Shown one piece after another: positions 7,036 through 15,458 of a stretch of DNA of 40,122 nucleotides; position 1 is the stretch's first letter, and every line of letters begins with the position of its first letter. The stretch lies in NCBI GenBank assembly GCA_900318835.1, contig ONLW01000024.1, forward strand, positions 1 to 40,122. Direction: 5' to 3'. The DNA comes from an uncultured Bacteroidales bacterium (GTDB lineage: Bacteria > Bacteroidota > Bacteroidia > Bacteroidales > P3). The position numbers and the translations under genes were made by a program. The notes beneath the pieces were generated by a model, which was not told where the DNA came from, ran no database searches, and worked only from the letters and a program-made list of their open reading frames with translations.

Positions 7036-9453
7036 TTAGCGGGCATAGGAAATGGTGACAAGTATATTGGAAACGGTGACATGGATGTTGGGGCGCCAGT
7101 CGGACTCGTCCCAAGGGGTTGTGACAGCAAGAGAAATCATGGGGGATATTCCTCCGAGAGAAAACTCTTTGGTCAACGAGAGGTGGAATGTCCCTGCAGT
7201 GTAGCACGGATTGCCTAAGAGAAATTTGGAAATACGCTCAAACTCATGAATGCTTTGATTTCCTTCAAATTTGATGCACAGATTAGGGAACTGCTCCACT
7301 TGGAGTTCGTCGTGTAGGGTCACATCGGCCTCCAGTGCTATACGCACCGAAGTATATCCTTCAGTACCATTGAGCTGCAATGCAGGTAGGATTGGGTAGT
7401 CGACACAACCAACCTTGGAAGGAGGCTCTTCTGGATTGATACAATCGATGGGTTTAGAAATGCGGATACACTGCATTGTGTTGTATTGCTTTGAGTAGAC
7501 GGGACTGGAGGTAAGACGGTTGCGATAATAGGTATAGGCATAGAGGTATCGCATAAGGTCTATTTGGCGGCGACAATCAGTCAATGCTTGTTGGTCGTTA
7601 CTGGGGGCAAGTTTCATGTCAGAACCGATGGAATAGAACTCCTCAGGACCAAAGTGGGTAGCAGTCTGGTAATAATGGTCGTGGTAGATAATATCTGTAA
7701 TCTCATGATCGTAGTTGACCACAAGAAGAGTCTTGGGTGAAGGACCTAAACCATCACCAAGCCAGTGGACAGTAGGCTGAGCCTGAAGCCCATAGCGCCC
7801 CGTCAGCAGGGAGTATAGCGCGGGAGCGATATCATTGTGGGTAACAATATGCCGGAAATGTCTAGGTTGTTGCACCAGTGGCGACCAGAGGATGAGTGGG
7901 ACATGGTGGTAGGCCAAATGGTCACCACCTTGACGCCCCGAAGCATGGTCGCCCACAATGACAAAGAGTGTATTGTCGAAGTCGGCTCTTCGGCTGTAGG
8001 CATGGATAAAACGGCGAAGGCAATCATCAGTGAAGAGGGTCGCGGGGAAGGATTCTGCAACTCGGCTGTTTGGAGCTCGCAACTTCCTGGTACGGCGTTC
8101 ATAATCAGCTTGGACTGAAGGATTGGAAAGTCTAAGTTTCTCATGCATGGAGAGGGTGGTGATGAGGGTAAGATGCGGACGGACACCAGAGCCTAAATTG
8201 CGGTTGAGATCGCGGATGGCACTGACAAAGAGAGTGTCGTCGTTGTAACCCCAAGGACTGGTTTGTTCAGAAGACGGGAGGTTTTTGTATTCGCTGTAAA
8301 GGGGAGAAAGGTAGTCTGTGCGCTGGGCCGTAAGGTATTCGTAGATACAGTCGAAGGTGAAGTCACCGGCATAGTAGGCCCTCGTGTTGTAGTTTGCATG
8401 ACGCAGTAAGGTGATGAGAGTGTTGTGTGCAGGCATGGTGCCAAACTGAAAACTCTTCGGACCACCCACCGAGCCGGTGATGGCAGGCATGGCTCCGTAG
8501 GAACGTGTGGTGGCTGAGAGGCAATTTGACCAATATAGTCCCGTTGCGGCCAGCGAGTCGACAAACGGCATGGCGCCAGTACCCATGTACTCATGTCCGA
8601 GACTTTCGACTAAAATGATAACTATGCTTGGAGCGGAATTGCCGGGTTTAATGTCTTTGAAATAAGTATCAAGAAAATGGTCGGGGGTGAATTGACGTTC
8701 CAATGGGTAAGTTGAGTCAATCGGAGTACCCCATTCAGGATGGGTGGCAAGGAGCTCGGCAGTCATTGATTTGTCGTATTCAACCGTTGTCCCGTCGGTA
8801 AGGTCGTCAGAATGGCCTAAAAGATGGAAATAGTAGTAGCACTCAACGTAGAAATAATGGCTCTTGTTGAGGATGAAGTGGTTGTACTGCTTGCTCATCA
8901 AGTTGGAAGTCTTGAAAACCAGCGACATCAATGCAAAAACCACAACCACCACAGGGACTGCCATCACTACGCGCGAGGGTTTGTCCGAGCGCCAAAGAGA
9001 CAGAGATACAAAGCCACCTACAATCAGAATGGGAAGTACTATGGGCAACACAACACCCACGGCACCGCGTATGGCCATCCAACTTTCTGACAAAGGACGA
9101 GCCGCTAGCTCACATCCAAGCAGAAAGCCATTGTGCAAAGAATAAAACAGAAGGCCAGTCTCGGTCAAGAGTAGCAAGGCAAAGATTATCGACGAGAGCA
9201 CCTTTGCCGCCCGGCTCGACAGCAACTGAACCAAATAATAGACCACACCCATCCCCAGTATCGTCCATGAGGCGACGATAAGATTGTAGACTAAGGCATT
9301 GACGAGAATTTGACCCCGCTTGGCAGCATCAATGTCAATCAAGAAAAACTCAACCAACTTCAGCACCAAGAGTATAAGAATGTAGAGCCCGGCAATGGCA
9401 AAATAGGGGCGGAGGCTGGTGATGAATATATTATATTTCAGTTTCTTTTCCAC
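7036..9453 (-). CDS. LTA-synthase-like membrane sulfatase-family protein
   Basis: 805 residues. Five hydrophobic segments occupy about 15-38, 50-77, 85-110, 132-155 and 162-180, followed by an extracytoplasmic alkaline-phosphatase/sulfatase domain (about 272-610) with metal-binding Glu in LVESLGHEY (E283), a Thr/Ser nucleophile region SATTRSYGA (313-321) and GDHASGRQGGDH. Such proteins transfer phosphoglycerol or phosphoethanolamine from phospholipid onto surface glycans. A Gram-negative cell has no lipoteichoic acid, so the acceptor is unknown. The last ~190 residues are a beta-rich extension I do not recognise. The start is GTG at 9453; an in-frame TGA lies just upstream and no early ATG exists. 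It has its own promoter at 9477-9507. Confidence 0.88.
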   Translation of the reverse strand: MEKKLKYNIFITSLRPYFAIAGLYILILLVLKLVEFFLIDIDAAKRGQILVNALVYNLIVASWTILGMGVVYYLVQLLSSRAAKVLSSIIFALLLLTETGLLFYSLHNGFLLGCELAARPLSESWMAIRGAVGVVLPIVLPILIVGGFVSLSLWRSDKPSRVVMAVPVVVVVFALMSLVFKTSNLMSKQYNHFILNKSHYFYVECYYYFHLLGHSDDLTDGTTVEYDKSMTAELLATHPEWGTPIDSTYPLERQFTPDHFLDTYFKDIKPGNSAPSIVIILVESLGHEYMGTGAMPFVDSLAATGLYWSNCLSATTRSYGAMPAITGSVGGPKSFQFGTMPAHNTLITLLRHANYNTRAYYAGDFTFDCIYEYLTAQRTDYLSPLYSEYKNLPSSEQTSPWGYNDDTLFVSAIRDLNRNLGSGVRPHLTLITTLSMHEKLRLSNPSVQADYERRTRKLRAPNSRVAESFPATLFTDDCLRRFIHAYSRRADFDNTLFVIVGDHASGRQGGDHLAYHHVPLILWSPLVQQPRHFRHIVTHNDIAPALYSLLTGRYGLQAQPTVHWLGDGLGPSPKTLLVVNYDHEITDIIYHDHYYQTATHFGPEEFYSIGSDMKLAPSNDQQALTDCRRQIDLMRYLYAYTYYRNRLTSSPVYSKQYNTMQCIRISKPIDCINPEEPPSKVGCVDYPILPALQLNGTEGYTSVRIALEADVTLHDELQVEQFPNLCIKFEGNQSIHEFERISKFLLGNPCYTAGTFHLSLTKEFSLGGISPMISLAVTTPWDESDWRPNIHVTVSNILVTISYAR

Positions 9454-9476
9454 AAATCATAATCTTATCAAGATTG

Positions 9477-9507
9477 CAAAAATACAAAGAAAGATTGACA
9501 TGACAAA
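9477..9507 (-). promoter_or_regulatory. Bacteroidota promoter for the LTA-synthase-like gene
   Basis: Minus-strand TTTG (9507-9504), 19 bases, then TATTTTTG (9484-9477): a full match to the phylum consensus. Start of transcription is expected near 9470, about 17 bases before the GTG codon. The palindromic repeat at 9551 begins 43 bases upstream of the -33 box. Confidence 0.75.
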
Positions 9508-9550
9508 AAACATACGCAATGTTTTATATGGTAAATCTACCCACGAAGGC

Positions 9551-9606
9551 CCTACCAACACCCTACCAACTCCTACCACAGTAGGAGTTGGTAGGGTGTT
9601 GGTAGG
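9551..9606. repeat. Palindromic intergenic repeat, copy 1 (26-bp perfect arms)
   Basis: The arms at 9551-9576 and 9581-9606 are perfect reverse complements of 26 nt with a 4-nt loop (CACA). Each arm contains the subunits CTACCAACACC and CTACCAACTCC, so the arm itself is a ~10-nt tandem. The centre is CCTACCACAGTAGG (9572-9585). It lies in the divergent gap between the LTA-synthase-like gene and the plus-strand secreted-protein gene, so it cannot simply be a terminator. It belongs to a five-copy family in this window. Confidence 0.95.
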
Positions 9607-9714
9607 TAGATGGTAGGTGTTTTATCCCTATCTGGTACTGACAGTTAGGCTATTTTTTGTTATTTTTTCAGTCGAGAGTAAAATATTTCTCTTGATGTCA
9701 CGTTTAGTTATCAT

Positions 9715-10692
9715 ATGAATATAAAAAGGAGCATAGTGACGTTGCTGATCGTGGCCGCAGGAATGGTGGCGCAGGCGCAGGACAAAGCGTTGATGCAGAG
9801 CTATCAGGAGCGTCTATCAACCTTGATAAGTCAGGTGCGCAATGCCCCCACGGACAATGAGCGCTATCTGGCCTCTGAGGAGGCTGTGCAGTTGCTGGCC
9901 AAGGCTTTGGACGAAGAGGATTCGGAGGAATGGAATTGGAGCCTGCCGGATTATGCTTCGGTGTTGACTTCGCCCGACGGTCTGCTGAGGGTTTTCTCTT
10001 GGGCTGTGATTCGTGACAACGGCGAGTTCGAGTGTTTTGGTATTGTGCAGTATTACAATGAGAAAGAGGAGGTTTTCGAATACCAGCTGCTCAACGACAA
10101 GTCGGAGGAAATCATGAACCGCGAGGAGAGCCTTCTCACGGCCGACAACTGGCTGGGTGCTGTTTACCAGGAGCTTATACAGACCAAAGCGGGTGACAAA
10201 ACCTACTACACGCTCCTTGGTTGGAACGGTGTGGATAATATCACCGAGCGCAAAATCATTGAGCCTGTGACCCTCCACCGCGGGGTGCCGCAATTCGGAG
10301 CTCCGCTCTTCCGCCGCATGCGCAACCAGCGCCGCATCGTCATCGAATATGCCAACGAGGCCATGGTGAACCTCGCCTACGAGACGCAATATATTCAGGA
10401 AGTGGAACGTAAGCGCGAGAAGGTGAAGGGTACCAACCGCCACCGCACCGTCGAGAAAGTGAAGGAACACAAGGAAAAGATGATCATCTTCGACGAAGTG
10501 GAACCTCAGATCCCCGGCATGGAAGGCCTCTATCAATATTATGTGCCGTCGGGCACCGAGGTGGCTTATGTATGGGTCGACGGCAAGTGGGAACTCCACG
10601 CCGGAGCCCAGGGACGCCTCACCGACAAGAAACTGAACAAGGACTTCGAACCGCTGCCCAAACAGGCTCCCAGTTACAACTATAACAAATAG
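9715..10692 (+). CDS. Secreted protein of unknown function, upstream of dxs
   Basis: 325 residues with a clear Sec signal peptide (MNIKRSIVTLLIVAAGMVAQAQ, cleavage near AQA-QD). No family recognised. The mature part starts with a helical, acidic segment (about 23-80), continues as mixed beta strands with many Trp and Tyr residues, and has a highly charged Lys/Glu/Arg stretch (about 226-262). The C-terminus (GTEVAYVWVDGKWELHAG) looks like a beta-hairpin. Only 7 bp separate it from dxs, so they probably form one transcript. It is likely periplasmic; nothing in the sequence ties it to isoprenoid synthesis apart from position. Confidence 0.82.
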   Translation: MNIKRSIVTLLIVAAGMVAQAQDKALMQSYQERLSTLISQVRNAPTDNERYLASEEAVQLLAKALDEEDSEEWNWSLPDYASVLTSPDGLLRVFSWAVIRDNGEFECFGIVQYYNEKEEVFEYQLLNDKSEEIMNREESLLTADNWLGAVYQELIQTKAGDKTYYTLLGWNGVDNITERKIIEPVTLHRGVPQFGAPLFRRMRNQRRIVIEYANEAMVNLAYETQYIQEVERKREKVKGTNRHRTVEKVKEHKEKMIIFDEVEPQIPGMEGLYQYYVPSGTEVAYVWVDGKWELHAGAQGRLTDKKLNKDFEPLPKQAPSYNYNK

Positions 10693-10699
10693 ACTCAAC

Positions 10700-12577
10700 A
10701 TGACCCTTCGCGATATCAACAGCCCTGCCGACCTCAAAAAGCTTAACCCAGGAGAGCTGCAAAGCATTGCCGACGAGCTGCGTACCTATATTGTCGACAC
10801 CCTTTCGACCCATCCTGGCCATCTGGCATCGAGTCTCGGCACTGTCGAACTCACCGTGGCTCTCCACTATGTCTTTAACACTCCCGACGACAAGCTCATC
10901 TGGGACGTGGGGCATCAGTCCTATTCCCATAAGATACTGACAGGCAGGCGCGACGCCTTCCAGACCATCCGCACCTATGGCGGCATCAGCGGCTTCCCCA
11001 AAATGAGTGAGAGCCCCTACGATGCCTTCGGTACAGGTCATAGTTCCACCTCCATCTCGGCAGCTCTCGGCATGGCTGTGGCTTCCAAATTGCAGGGCAA
11101 TCTCACACGTAAGCACATTGCCGTCATCGGTGACGGCTCGCTGACGGGTGGCGAGGCTTTCGAGGCTCTCAACAACTTGGGCCTCTCCAAGTCAAATATC
11201 CTGGTGATTCTCAACGACAACGGTATTTCCATAGACAAGGCCGTCGGCGGCCTCAACAATAACCTGATGCGCATTACCTCGTCGCCGCGCTACAACAAGC
11301 TGAAAGAGCAGGTGTGGCAGAAACTCAACACCGGAGAAGGCTGCAGAGAACGTTCCAAGAGTATCTTCCAGAGGCTCACCAAGATAGCCAAAACCATTGC
11401 CCTCGGCGACACCAATATCTTCGAGGCTTTGGGAATCCGCTATTTTGGTCCCGTCGATGGCCATGATATGCTCAAGCTCACCGAGATTCTCGAGCGTTTG
11501 AAGAATATCAACGGCCCCGTGCTGCTGCATGTGGTCACCCGCAAGGGCAAGGGACTCAAGCAAGCCGAGCAGAACCCCATTGTCTACCATGCGCCAGGCA
11601 AATATGACGCCCATACCGGCCAGCAGATTGTAAGTAGCACACAAGGTAAACCGCTTAAGTTCCAGGAAGTTTTCGGACGTACCATCATTGAACTTGCCGA
11701 GCAGAATCCCGCTATTGTGGGCATCACGCCGGCCATGGCCACAGGGTGCTCCCTCAACCTGATGATGGAACAGATGCCCGACCGTGTGTTCGACGTGGGT
11801 ATCTCGGAGCAGCATGCTGTCACATTTGCTGCCGGCCTCGCCGCACAGGGTATTGTGCCGTTCTGCAACATCTACTCTTCGTTTGCACAACGAGCCTATG
11901 ACCAGATCATCCACGACGTGGCGCTGCAGAGGCTGCATGTCGTGATTTGCCTCGACCGTGCCGGATTGGTGGGCGACGATGGCCCCACTCATCATGGTGC
12001 CTTCGACTTGGCTGCTTTGCGTCCCATCCCCAACCTCACCATCTGCGCCCCCATGGACGACCATGAGTTGCGCGATATGATGTTCACCGCTCAATTGCCC
12101 AACCATGGTCCTGTGGTTATTCGTTATCCCCGTGGTTCAAGCATTTACAACGACTGGCAATCACCAATGAAGGAGTTGAGAATAGGGGAGGGCCGCTGTC
12201 TGAAAGAGGGTAGCGACGTGGCTTACGTCAGCCTCGGTTTCCCTGGGAATGATGCTCTTTCCGCTGCCAAAGAATTAGAAAAACAAGGAATCTCTGCCGC
12301 CGTCTATGACATGCGATTCCTCAAACCACTCGACACCCAGTTGCTTGACACAATTGCAGCAAAAGGATTCCGCAAGATTATCACCGTTGAGGATGGCGTG
12401 AAGTTTGGTGGCTTTGGAGAATCTGTGGAGAGTTATTTCGCCGAGCATCATCCTGAGCAGTGCAAGATTATTACAATACTTGCCATTCCAGACACTTTTG
12501 TCACTCATGGCAGCGTGCCTCAGCTGAAGCACGATTGCCACATTGACCAGCAATCCCTTATTGACGCTGCTAAATGA
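10700..12577 (+). CDS. dxs: 1-deoxy-D-xylulose-5-phosphate synthase
   Basis: 625 residues, normal length. It condenses pyruvate and glyceraldehyde-3-phosphate with thiamine diphosphate, the first step of the MEP isoprenoid pathway. The N-terminal TPP domain has the GDGSLTGGEAFEALNN motif (GDG...NN) and GHSSTSISAALGMA. The central pyrimidine-binding domain has DVGISEQHAVTFAAGLA with the catalytic Glu, plus CNIYSSFAQRAYDQIIHDVALQ and RAGLVGDDGPTHHGAFD. The C-terminal transketolase domain contains VAYVSLGFPGNDAL and TVEDGVKFGGFG. It follows the secreted protein gene by 7 bp and converges on the thioesterase gene. Confidence 0.98.
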   Translation: MTLRDINSPADLKKLNPGELQSIADELRTYIVDTLSTHPGHLASSLGTVELTVALHYVFNTPDDKLIWDVGHQSYSHKILTGRRDAFQTIRTYGGISGFPKMSESPYDAFGTGHSSTSISAALGMAVASKLQGNLTRKHIAVIGDGSLTGGEAFEALNNLGLSKSNILVILNDNGISIDKAVGGLNNNLMRITSSPRYNKLKEQVWQKLNTGEGCRERSKSIFQRLTKIAKTIALGDTNIFEALGIRYFGPVDGHDMLKLTEILERLKNINGPVLLHVVTRKGKGLKQAEQNPIVYHAPGKYDAHTGQQIVSSTQGKPLKFQEVFGRTIIELAEQNPAIVGITPAMATGCSLNLMMEQMPDRVFDVGISEQHAVTFAAGLAAQGIVPFCNIYSSFAQRAYDQIIHDVALQRLHVVICLDRAGLVGDDGPTHHGAFDLAALRPIPNLTICAPMDDHELRDMMFTAQLPNHGPVVIRYPRGSSIYNDWQSPMKELRIGEGRCLKEGSDVAYVSLGFPGNDALSAAKELEKQGISAAVYDMRFLKPLDTQLLDTIAAKGFRKIITVEDGVKFGGFGESVESYFAEHHPEQCKIITILAIPDTFVTHGSVPQLKHDCHIDQQSLIDAAK

Positions 12578-12591
12578 TGTAGAAAGAAATA

Positions 12592-12641
12592 GGGGTTATG
12601 TTTTAGGATTCATATAAGAATATCCTACTTAACATAACCCC
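12592..12641. terminator. Bidirectional hairpin between convergent dxs and thioesterase genes
   Basis: GGGGTTATGTT (12592-12602) and AACATAACCCC (12631-12641) are perfect 11-nt inverted arms. The 28-nt loop contains a second stem (AGGAT/ATCCT). On the minus strand the hairpin is followed by a T-rich run (TATTTCTTTCT), so it looks like a terminator for the thioesterase transcript; on the plus strand the U-tract is weak. It is unrelated in sequence to the CCTACC palindromes. Confidence 0.65.
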
Positions 12642-12665
12642 GATATTGAGTTAAATTTACCAAAT

Positions 12666-13415
12666 TTAAATGTGGCTGATTTTGGCTGCTACGCTAAGTC
12701 CACGAGAATTGCATATTTCTATAAAAGTAGCATCATTATCCTGTTTACGCAAAACTGAGAGTGTGTCGTTAGGTTGGGTTTCGTGCTGATAATTTATCTC
12801 CAAGCTGAAAGGTTTGTCCAAATTGAAACCTGTCTGCATAAGGCTGTCGAAAACTAGGCGGACATATTCCGAATTATTGACATGCTGAGCATGGTCAATC
12901 AGCGAAAACAATGCTGTCTGGTCAAACCGTCCGTCGGGATCAGCCATATCAGGCAGTCTCAGGCGGTCAAGCACATTGTGGTCGGTAGCTTCTTCATCGT
13001 GGTCGGTAGCTTCTTCATCGCGGTATTCGTAGTTGACCATGGCTTCCTTCAGGCGAATGGGCTTGCGGGTTGTATAGTCAATCATTGGCCAGTAGGTGGT
13101 GCCGGCAAGTAAGGTCTCACCTGCCTCGTTCTTCATTCGGTAATCGCGGAATGCGAACAATCCGTCGTTGCCGCGAGACCATGTACTTAACATAACCTTT
13201 TCGAAGGCTGCAGGACGCCTATATATAATATAGTACGCGCGCGAAATAATCCAAATACGATTCTGACGCAGAAGTTCTTCATAACCAATGCCTGTCGCCT
13301 GGCTATGGCATTCTGAGACTTCCTGACACAAGCGCACTGCCGCCCAAGGATGCAGACGGTCGTGTCGGTCACAGAGATATGCAGGAGTCTCAAGTGTTTG
13401 TTCAAACAGATTCAT
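12666..13415 (-). CDS. Acyl-ACP thioesterase family protein
   Basis: 249 residues with the tandem hot-dog layout of bacterial acyl-ACP thioesterases. The N-terminal fold (about 1-128) includes ATGIGYEELLRQNRIWIISR and the C-terminal fold (about 155-249) includes the catalytic-type HAQHVNNSEYVRLVFDS, where VNN follows the usual His/Asn pattern of the family. It releases fatty acids from acyl carrier protein. The linker holds a perfect tandem duplication of seven residues (DEEATDH, 133-139 and 140-146). It follows argS by 5 bp and is probably transcribed with it. Confidence 0.9.
   Translation of the reverse strand: MNLFEQTLETPAYLCDRHDRLHPWAAVRLCQEVSECHSQATGIGYEELLRQNRIWIISRAYYIIYRRPAAFEKVMLSTWSRGNDGLFAFRDYRMKNEAGETLLAGTTYWPMIDYTTRKPIRLKEAMVNYEYRDEEATDHDEEATDHNVLDRLRLPDMADPDGRFDQTALFSLIDHAQHVNNSEYVRLVFDSLMQTGFNLDKPFSLEINYQHETQPNDTLSVLRKQDNDATFIEICNSRGLSVAAKISHI
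12978..13019. repeat. Perfect 21-bp tandem duplication inside the thioesterase gene
   Basis: Two identical 21-bp units at 12978-12998 and 12999-13019. Being a multiple of three, the duplication keeps the frame and encodes DEEATDH twice in the linker between the two hot-dog folds. No divergence between copies suggests a recent slippage event. Confidence 0.97.
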
Positions 13416-13420
13416 ACCTT

Positions 13421-15202
13421 TTACATTCTTTCCGGCACCTCGATGCCAAGGATATTCATAGTGTTCTTCAGTGCGTTAGCCACCATGGCGCAAAGTTGCA
13501 CACGGAAATGCTTCAGCTGTGCATCCTCTTCGCGCAGGATGGGAGTGTCCTGATAGAAACTATTGAAAGCCTTGGCCAGGTCGTAGGCGTAGTTGGCCAC
13601 CATGGCGGGGCTGTAAGCGGCGGCCGCGGCAGCCACGGTCTCGGGCAGAGCGTGCAGAGCCTTCACCACTCCCCTCTCCTTTTCATTCATCTTGATTGAC
13701 GTAGCAGGTAGCGTCTCTACATCCCCAGCCTTGCGCACGATGCTGCGGATACGGGCATGTGTGTACTGGATGAAGGGACCTGTGTTGCCGTTGAAGTCAA
13801 TACTCTCAGCGGGATTGAACAACATGTTCTTGGTGGGGTCGACTTTGAGAATGAAGTATTTGAGTGCGCCGAGGGCGAGGATATGGTACAGGTGACGCTG
13901 CTCCTCGGGGCTCAGTTCGTCGTTCTTGCCGTGCTCACGGCTCATCTCCTCAGCAGTCTTCTCCATCTCGTCGATAAGGTCGTCGGCGTCCACCACAGTG
14001 CCTTCACGGCTCTTCATCTTGCCGTTGGGAAGTTCCACCATGCCGTAGCTGAGGTGGTAGACCTTGTCGGCCCACTCGAATCCCAACTTGCCAAGGATGA
14101 GTTTGAGCACCTTGAAGTGGTAATCCTGCTCATTTCCTACGACGTATATCAGTCGTTCGGCACCAAAGTCTTTATGGCGCAACAGCGCCGTGCCGAGATC
14201 TTGGGTCATGTAGACGGAGGTGCCGTCCTTGCGGAGCAGAAGCTTTTGGTCGAGGCCGTCGCCCGTGAGGTCGCACCACACCGAGCCGTCCTCCTTGCGG
14301 AACAGTACACCTAAATCCAAGCCTTTCTGCACCAACTCTTTGCCAAGCAGATAAGTGTTCGATTCGTAATAGACTTTGTCGAAGCCAACGCCAAGTCGGT
14401 TGTAGGTCTCGTCGAAGCCGGCATACACCCATCCATTCATCTTCTCCCACAGCGCACGCACCTCTTTGTCACCCTCTTCCCAACGCTTCAGCATGCTCTG
14501 GGCCTCCACCATCAGGGGAGCTTGCTTCTTGGCCTGCTCCTCCTCTACCCCACTATCCATCAGCTGCTTAACTTCATCTTTATAATGTTTGTCAAACTCC
14601 ACATAATACTTGCCCACCAGATGGTCACCTTTCATGCCGGAGCTCTCCGGGGTCTCACCATTACCGTATCGCAGCCAAGCCAACATGCTCTTGCAGATGT
14701 GGATGCCGCGATCGTTCACCAGATTCACCTTCTTCACATTGGCACCGTTGGCAGCCAACAACTGGCTCACCGACCAGCCCAAAAGATTGTTTCGGATATG
14801 GCCCAAGTGCAAAGGTTTGTTGGTGTTTGGACTACTGTACTCAACCACCACCGGAGCCTCATTGGGGGCTGCTTTGGCAATGCCGAAGCTCACGTCGGAT
14901 GCCTTCTCGGCCACAAAGGAAGTCCAGTAAGAGTCGGCTACCTCGAAGTTGAGGAAGCCCTTGATGACGTTGAATCCCTCGACGAGCGGGAGGGCAGCCT
15001 TCACGGCCTCGCCAATCTCGTTGGCCACCGCCTCGGGGCTCTTGCGGGCCTGCTTCACATAGGGGAACACGACAAGTGTGTAGTCGCCCTTGAATTCCTT
15101 GCGGGTATCCTGCAAAACAATGCTTTTGGCATCGGCCTCGATGCCGTAGAGATTCTTCAGTGCGTTGGCAACTGCCTGAGAAAGAGTGGTTGTAATATTC
15201 AT
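13421..15202 (-). CDS. argS: Arginyl-tRNA synthetase
   Basis: 593 residues, a full-length class I synthetase that charges tRNA-Arg. The N-terminal Add1 tRNA-binding domain (about 1-105) is followed by the Rossmann catalytic domain with the HIGH-type motif HLGH (in SSPNTNKPLHLGHIRNN) and a KMSKS-like MKSREGT. The C-terminal anticodon-binding DALR domain ends in the ANALKNTMNILGIEVPERM stretch. It starts at ATG 15202 behind a likely promoter at 15235-15264, and is followed after 5 bp by the thioesterase gene. Confidence 0.98.
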   Translation of the reverse strand: MNITTTLSQAVANALKNLYGIEADAKSIVLQDTRKEFKGDYTLVVFPYVKQARKSPEAVANEIGEAVKAALPLVEGFNVIKGFLNFEVADSYWTSFVAEKASDVSFGIAKAAPNEAPVVVEYSSPNTNKPLHLGHIRNNLLGWSVSQLLAANGANVKKVNLVNDRGIHICKSMLAWLRYGNGETPESSGMKGDHLVGKYYVEFDKHYKDEVKQLMDSGVEEEQAKKQAPLMVEAQSMLKRWEEGDKEVRALWEKMNGWVYAGFDETYNRLGVGFDKVYYESNTYLLGKELVQKGLDLGVLFRKEDGSVWCDLTGDGLDQKLLLRKDGTSVYMTQDLGTALLRHKDFGAERLIYVVGNEQDYHFKVLKLILGKLGFEWADKVYHLSYGMVELPNGKMKSREGTVVDADDLIDEMEKTAEEMSREHGKNDELSPEEQRHLYHILALGALKYFILKVDPTKNMLFNPAESIDFNGNTGPFIQYTHARIRSIVRKAGDVETLPATSIKMNEKERGVVKALHALPETVAAAAAAYSPAMVANYAYDLAKAFNSFYQDTPILREEDAQLKHFRVQLCAMVANALKNTMNILGIEVPERM

Positions 15203-15234
15203 ATAGATTCAATATTATATACAAAAATAAAATG

Positions 15235-15264
15235 CAAAAATACACAAAAAAATTGAATCCCAAA
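15235..15264 (-). promoter_or_regulatory. Bacteroidota promoter for argS
   Basis: Minus-strand TTTG (15264-15261), 18 bases, then TATTTTTG (15242-15235). Spacing is one base shorter than ideal. Predicted start near 15228. A palindromic repeat begins 42 bases upstream of the -33 box, nearly the same distance as at the LTA-synthase-like gene. Confidence 0.6.
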
Positions 15265-15306
15265 GGCCAAAAATCCACCAAAAACTAACTATCTATAAAC
15301 CAGTTG

Positions 15307-15365
15307 CCAACACCCTACCAACGCCTAACCAACTCCTACTATAGTAGGACTTGATAGGGTGTTGG
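15307..15365. repeat. Palindromic intergenic repeat, copy 2 (asymmetric)
   Basis: Outer arms CCAACACCCTA (15307-15317) and TAGGGTGTTGG (15355-15365) are perfect. The centre CCTACTATAGTAGG (15335-15348) is a perfect 14-bp palindrome. The left arm has an extra ~11-nt unit (CCAACGCCTAA) absent from the right arm, showing three consecutive CCAAC-starting units. It sits in the divergent gap between argS and the plus-strand exported-protein gene. Confidence 0.92.
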
Positions 15366-15458
15366 TAGGGTCTTCGTTGGCGTTTGGACTCTTGTTGACC
15401 AAGAGAAATCCCCTTTTAACGACACAATATAACAGGCGGTATTGCGTTATATAATATT

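Noticed and set aside
15426-15452. Small hairpin (ATATAAC/GTTATAT) just before the cysteine-motif protein gene
   Set aside because: The stem is only 7 A/T-rich base pairs and competes with an equally weak CAATA/TATTG stem; not distinguishable from chance in this A/T-rich spacer.
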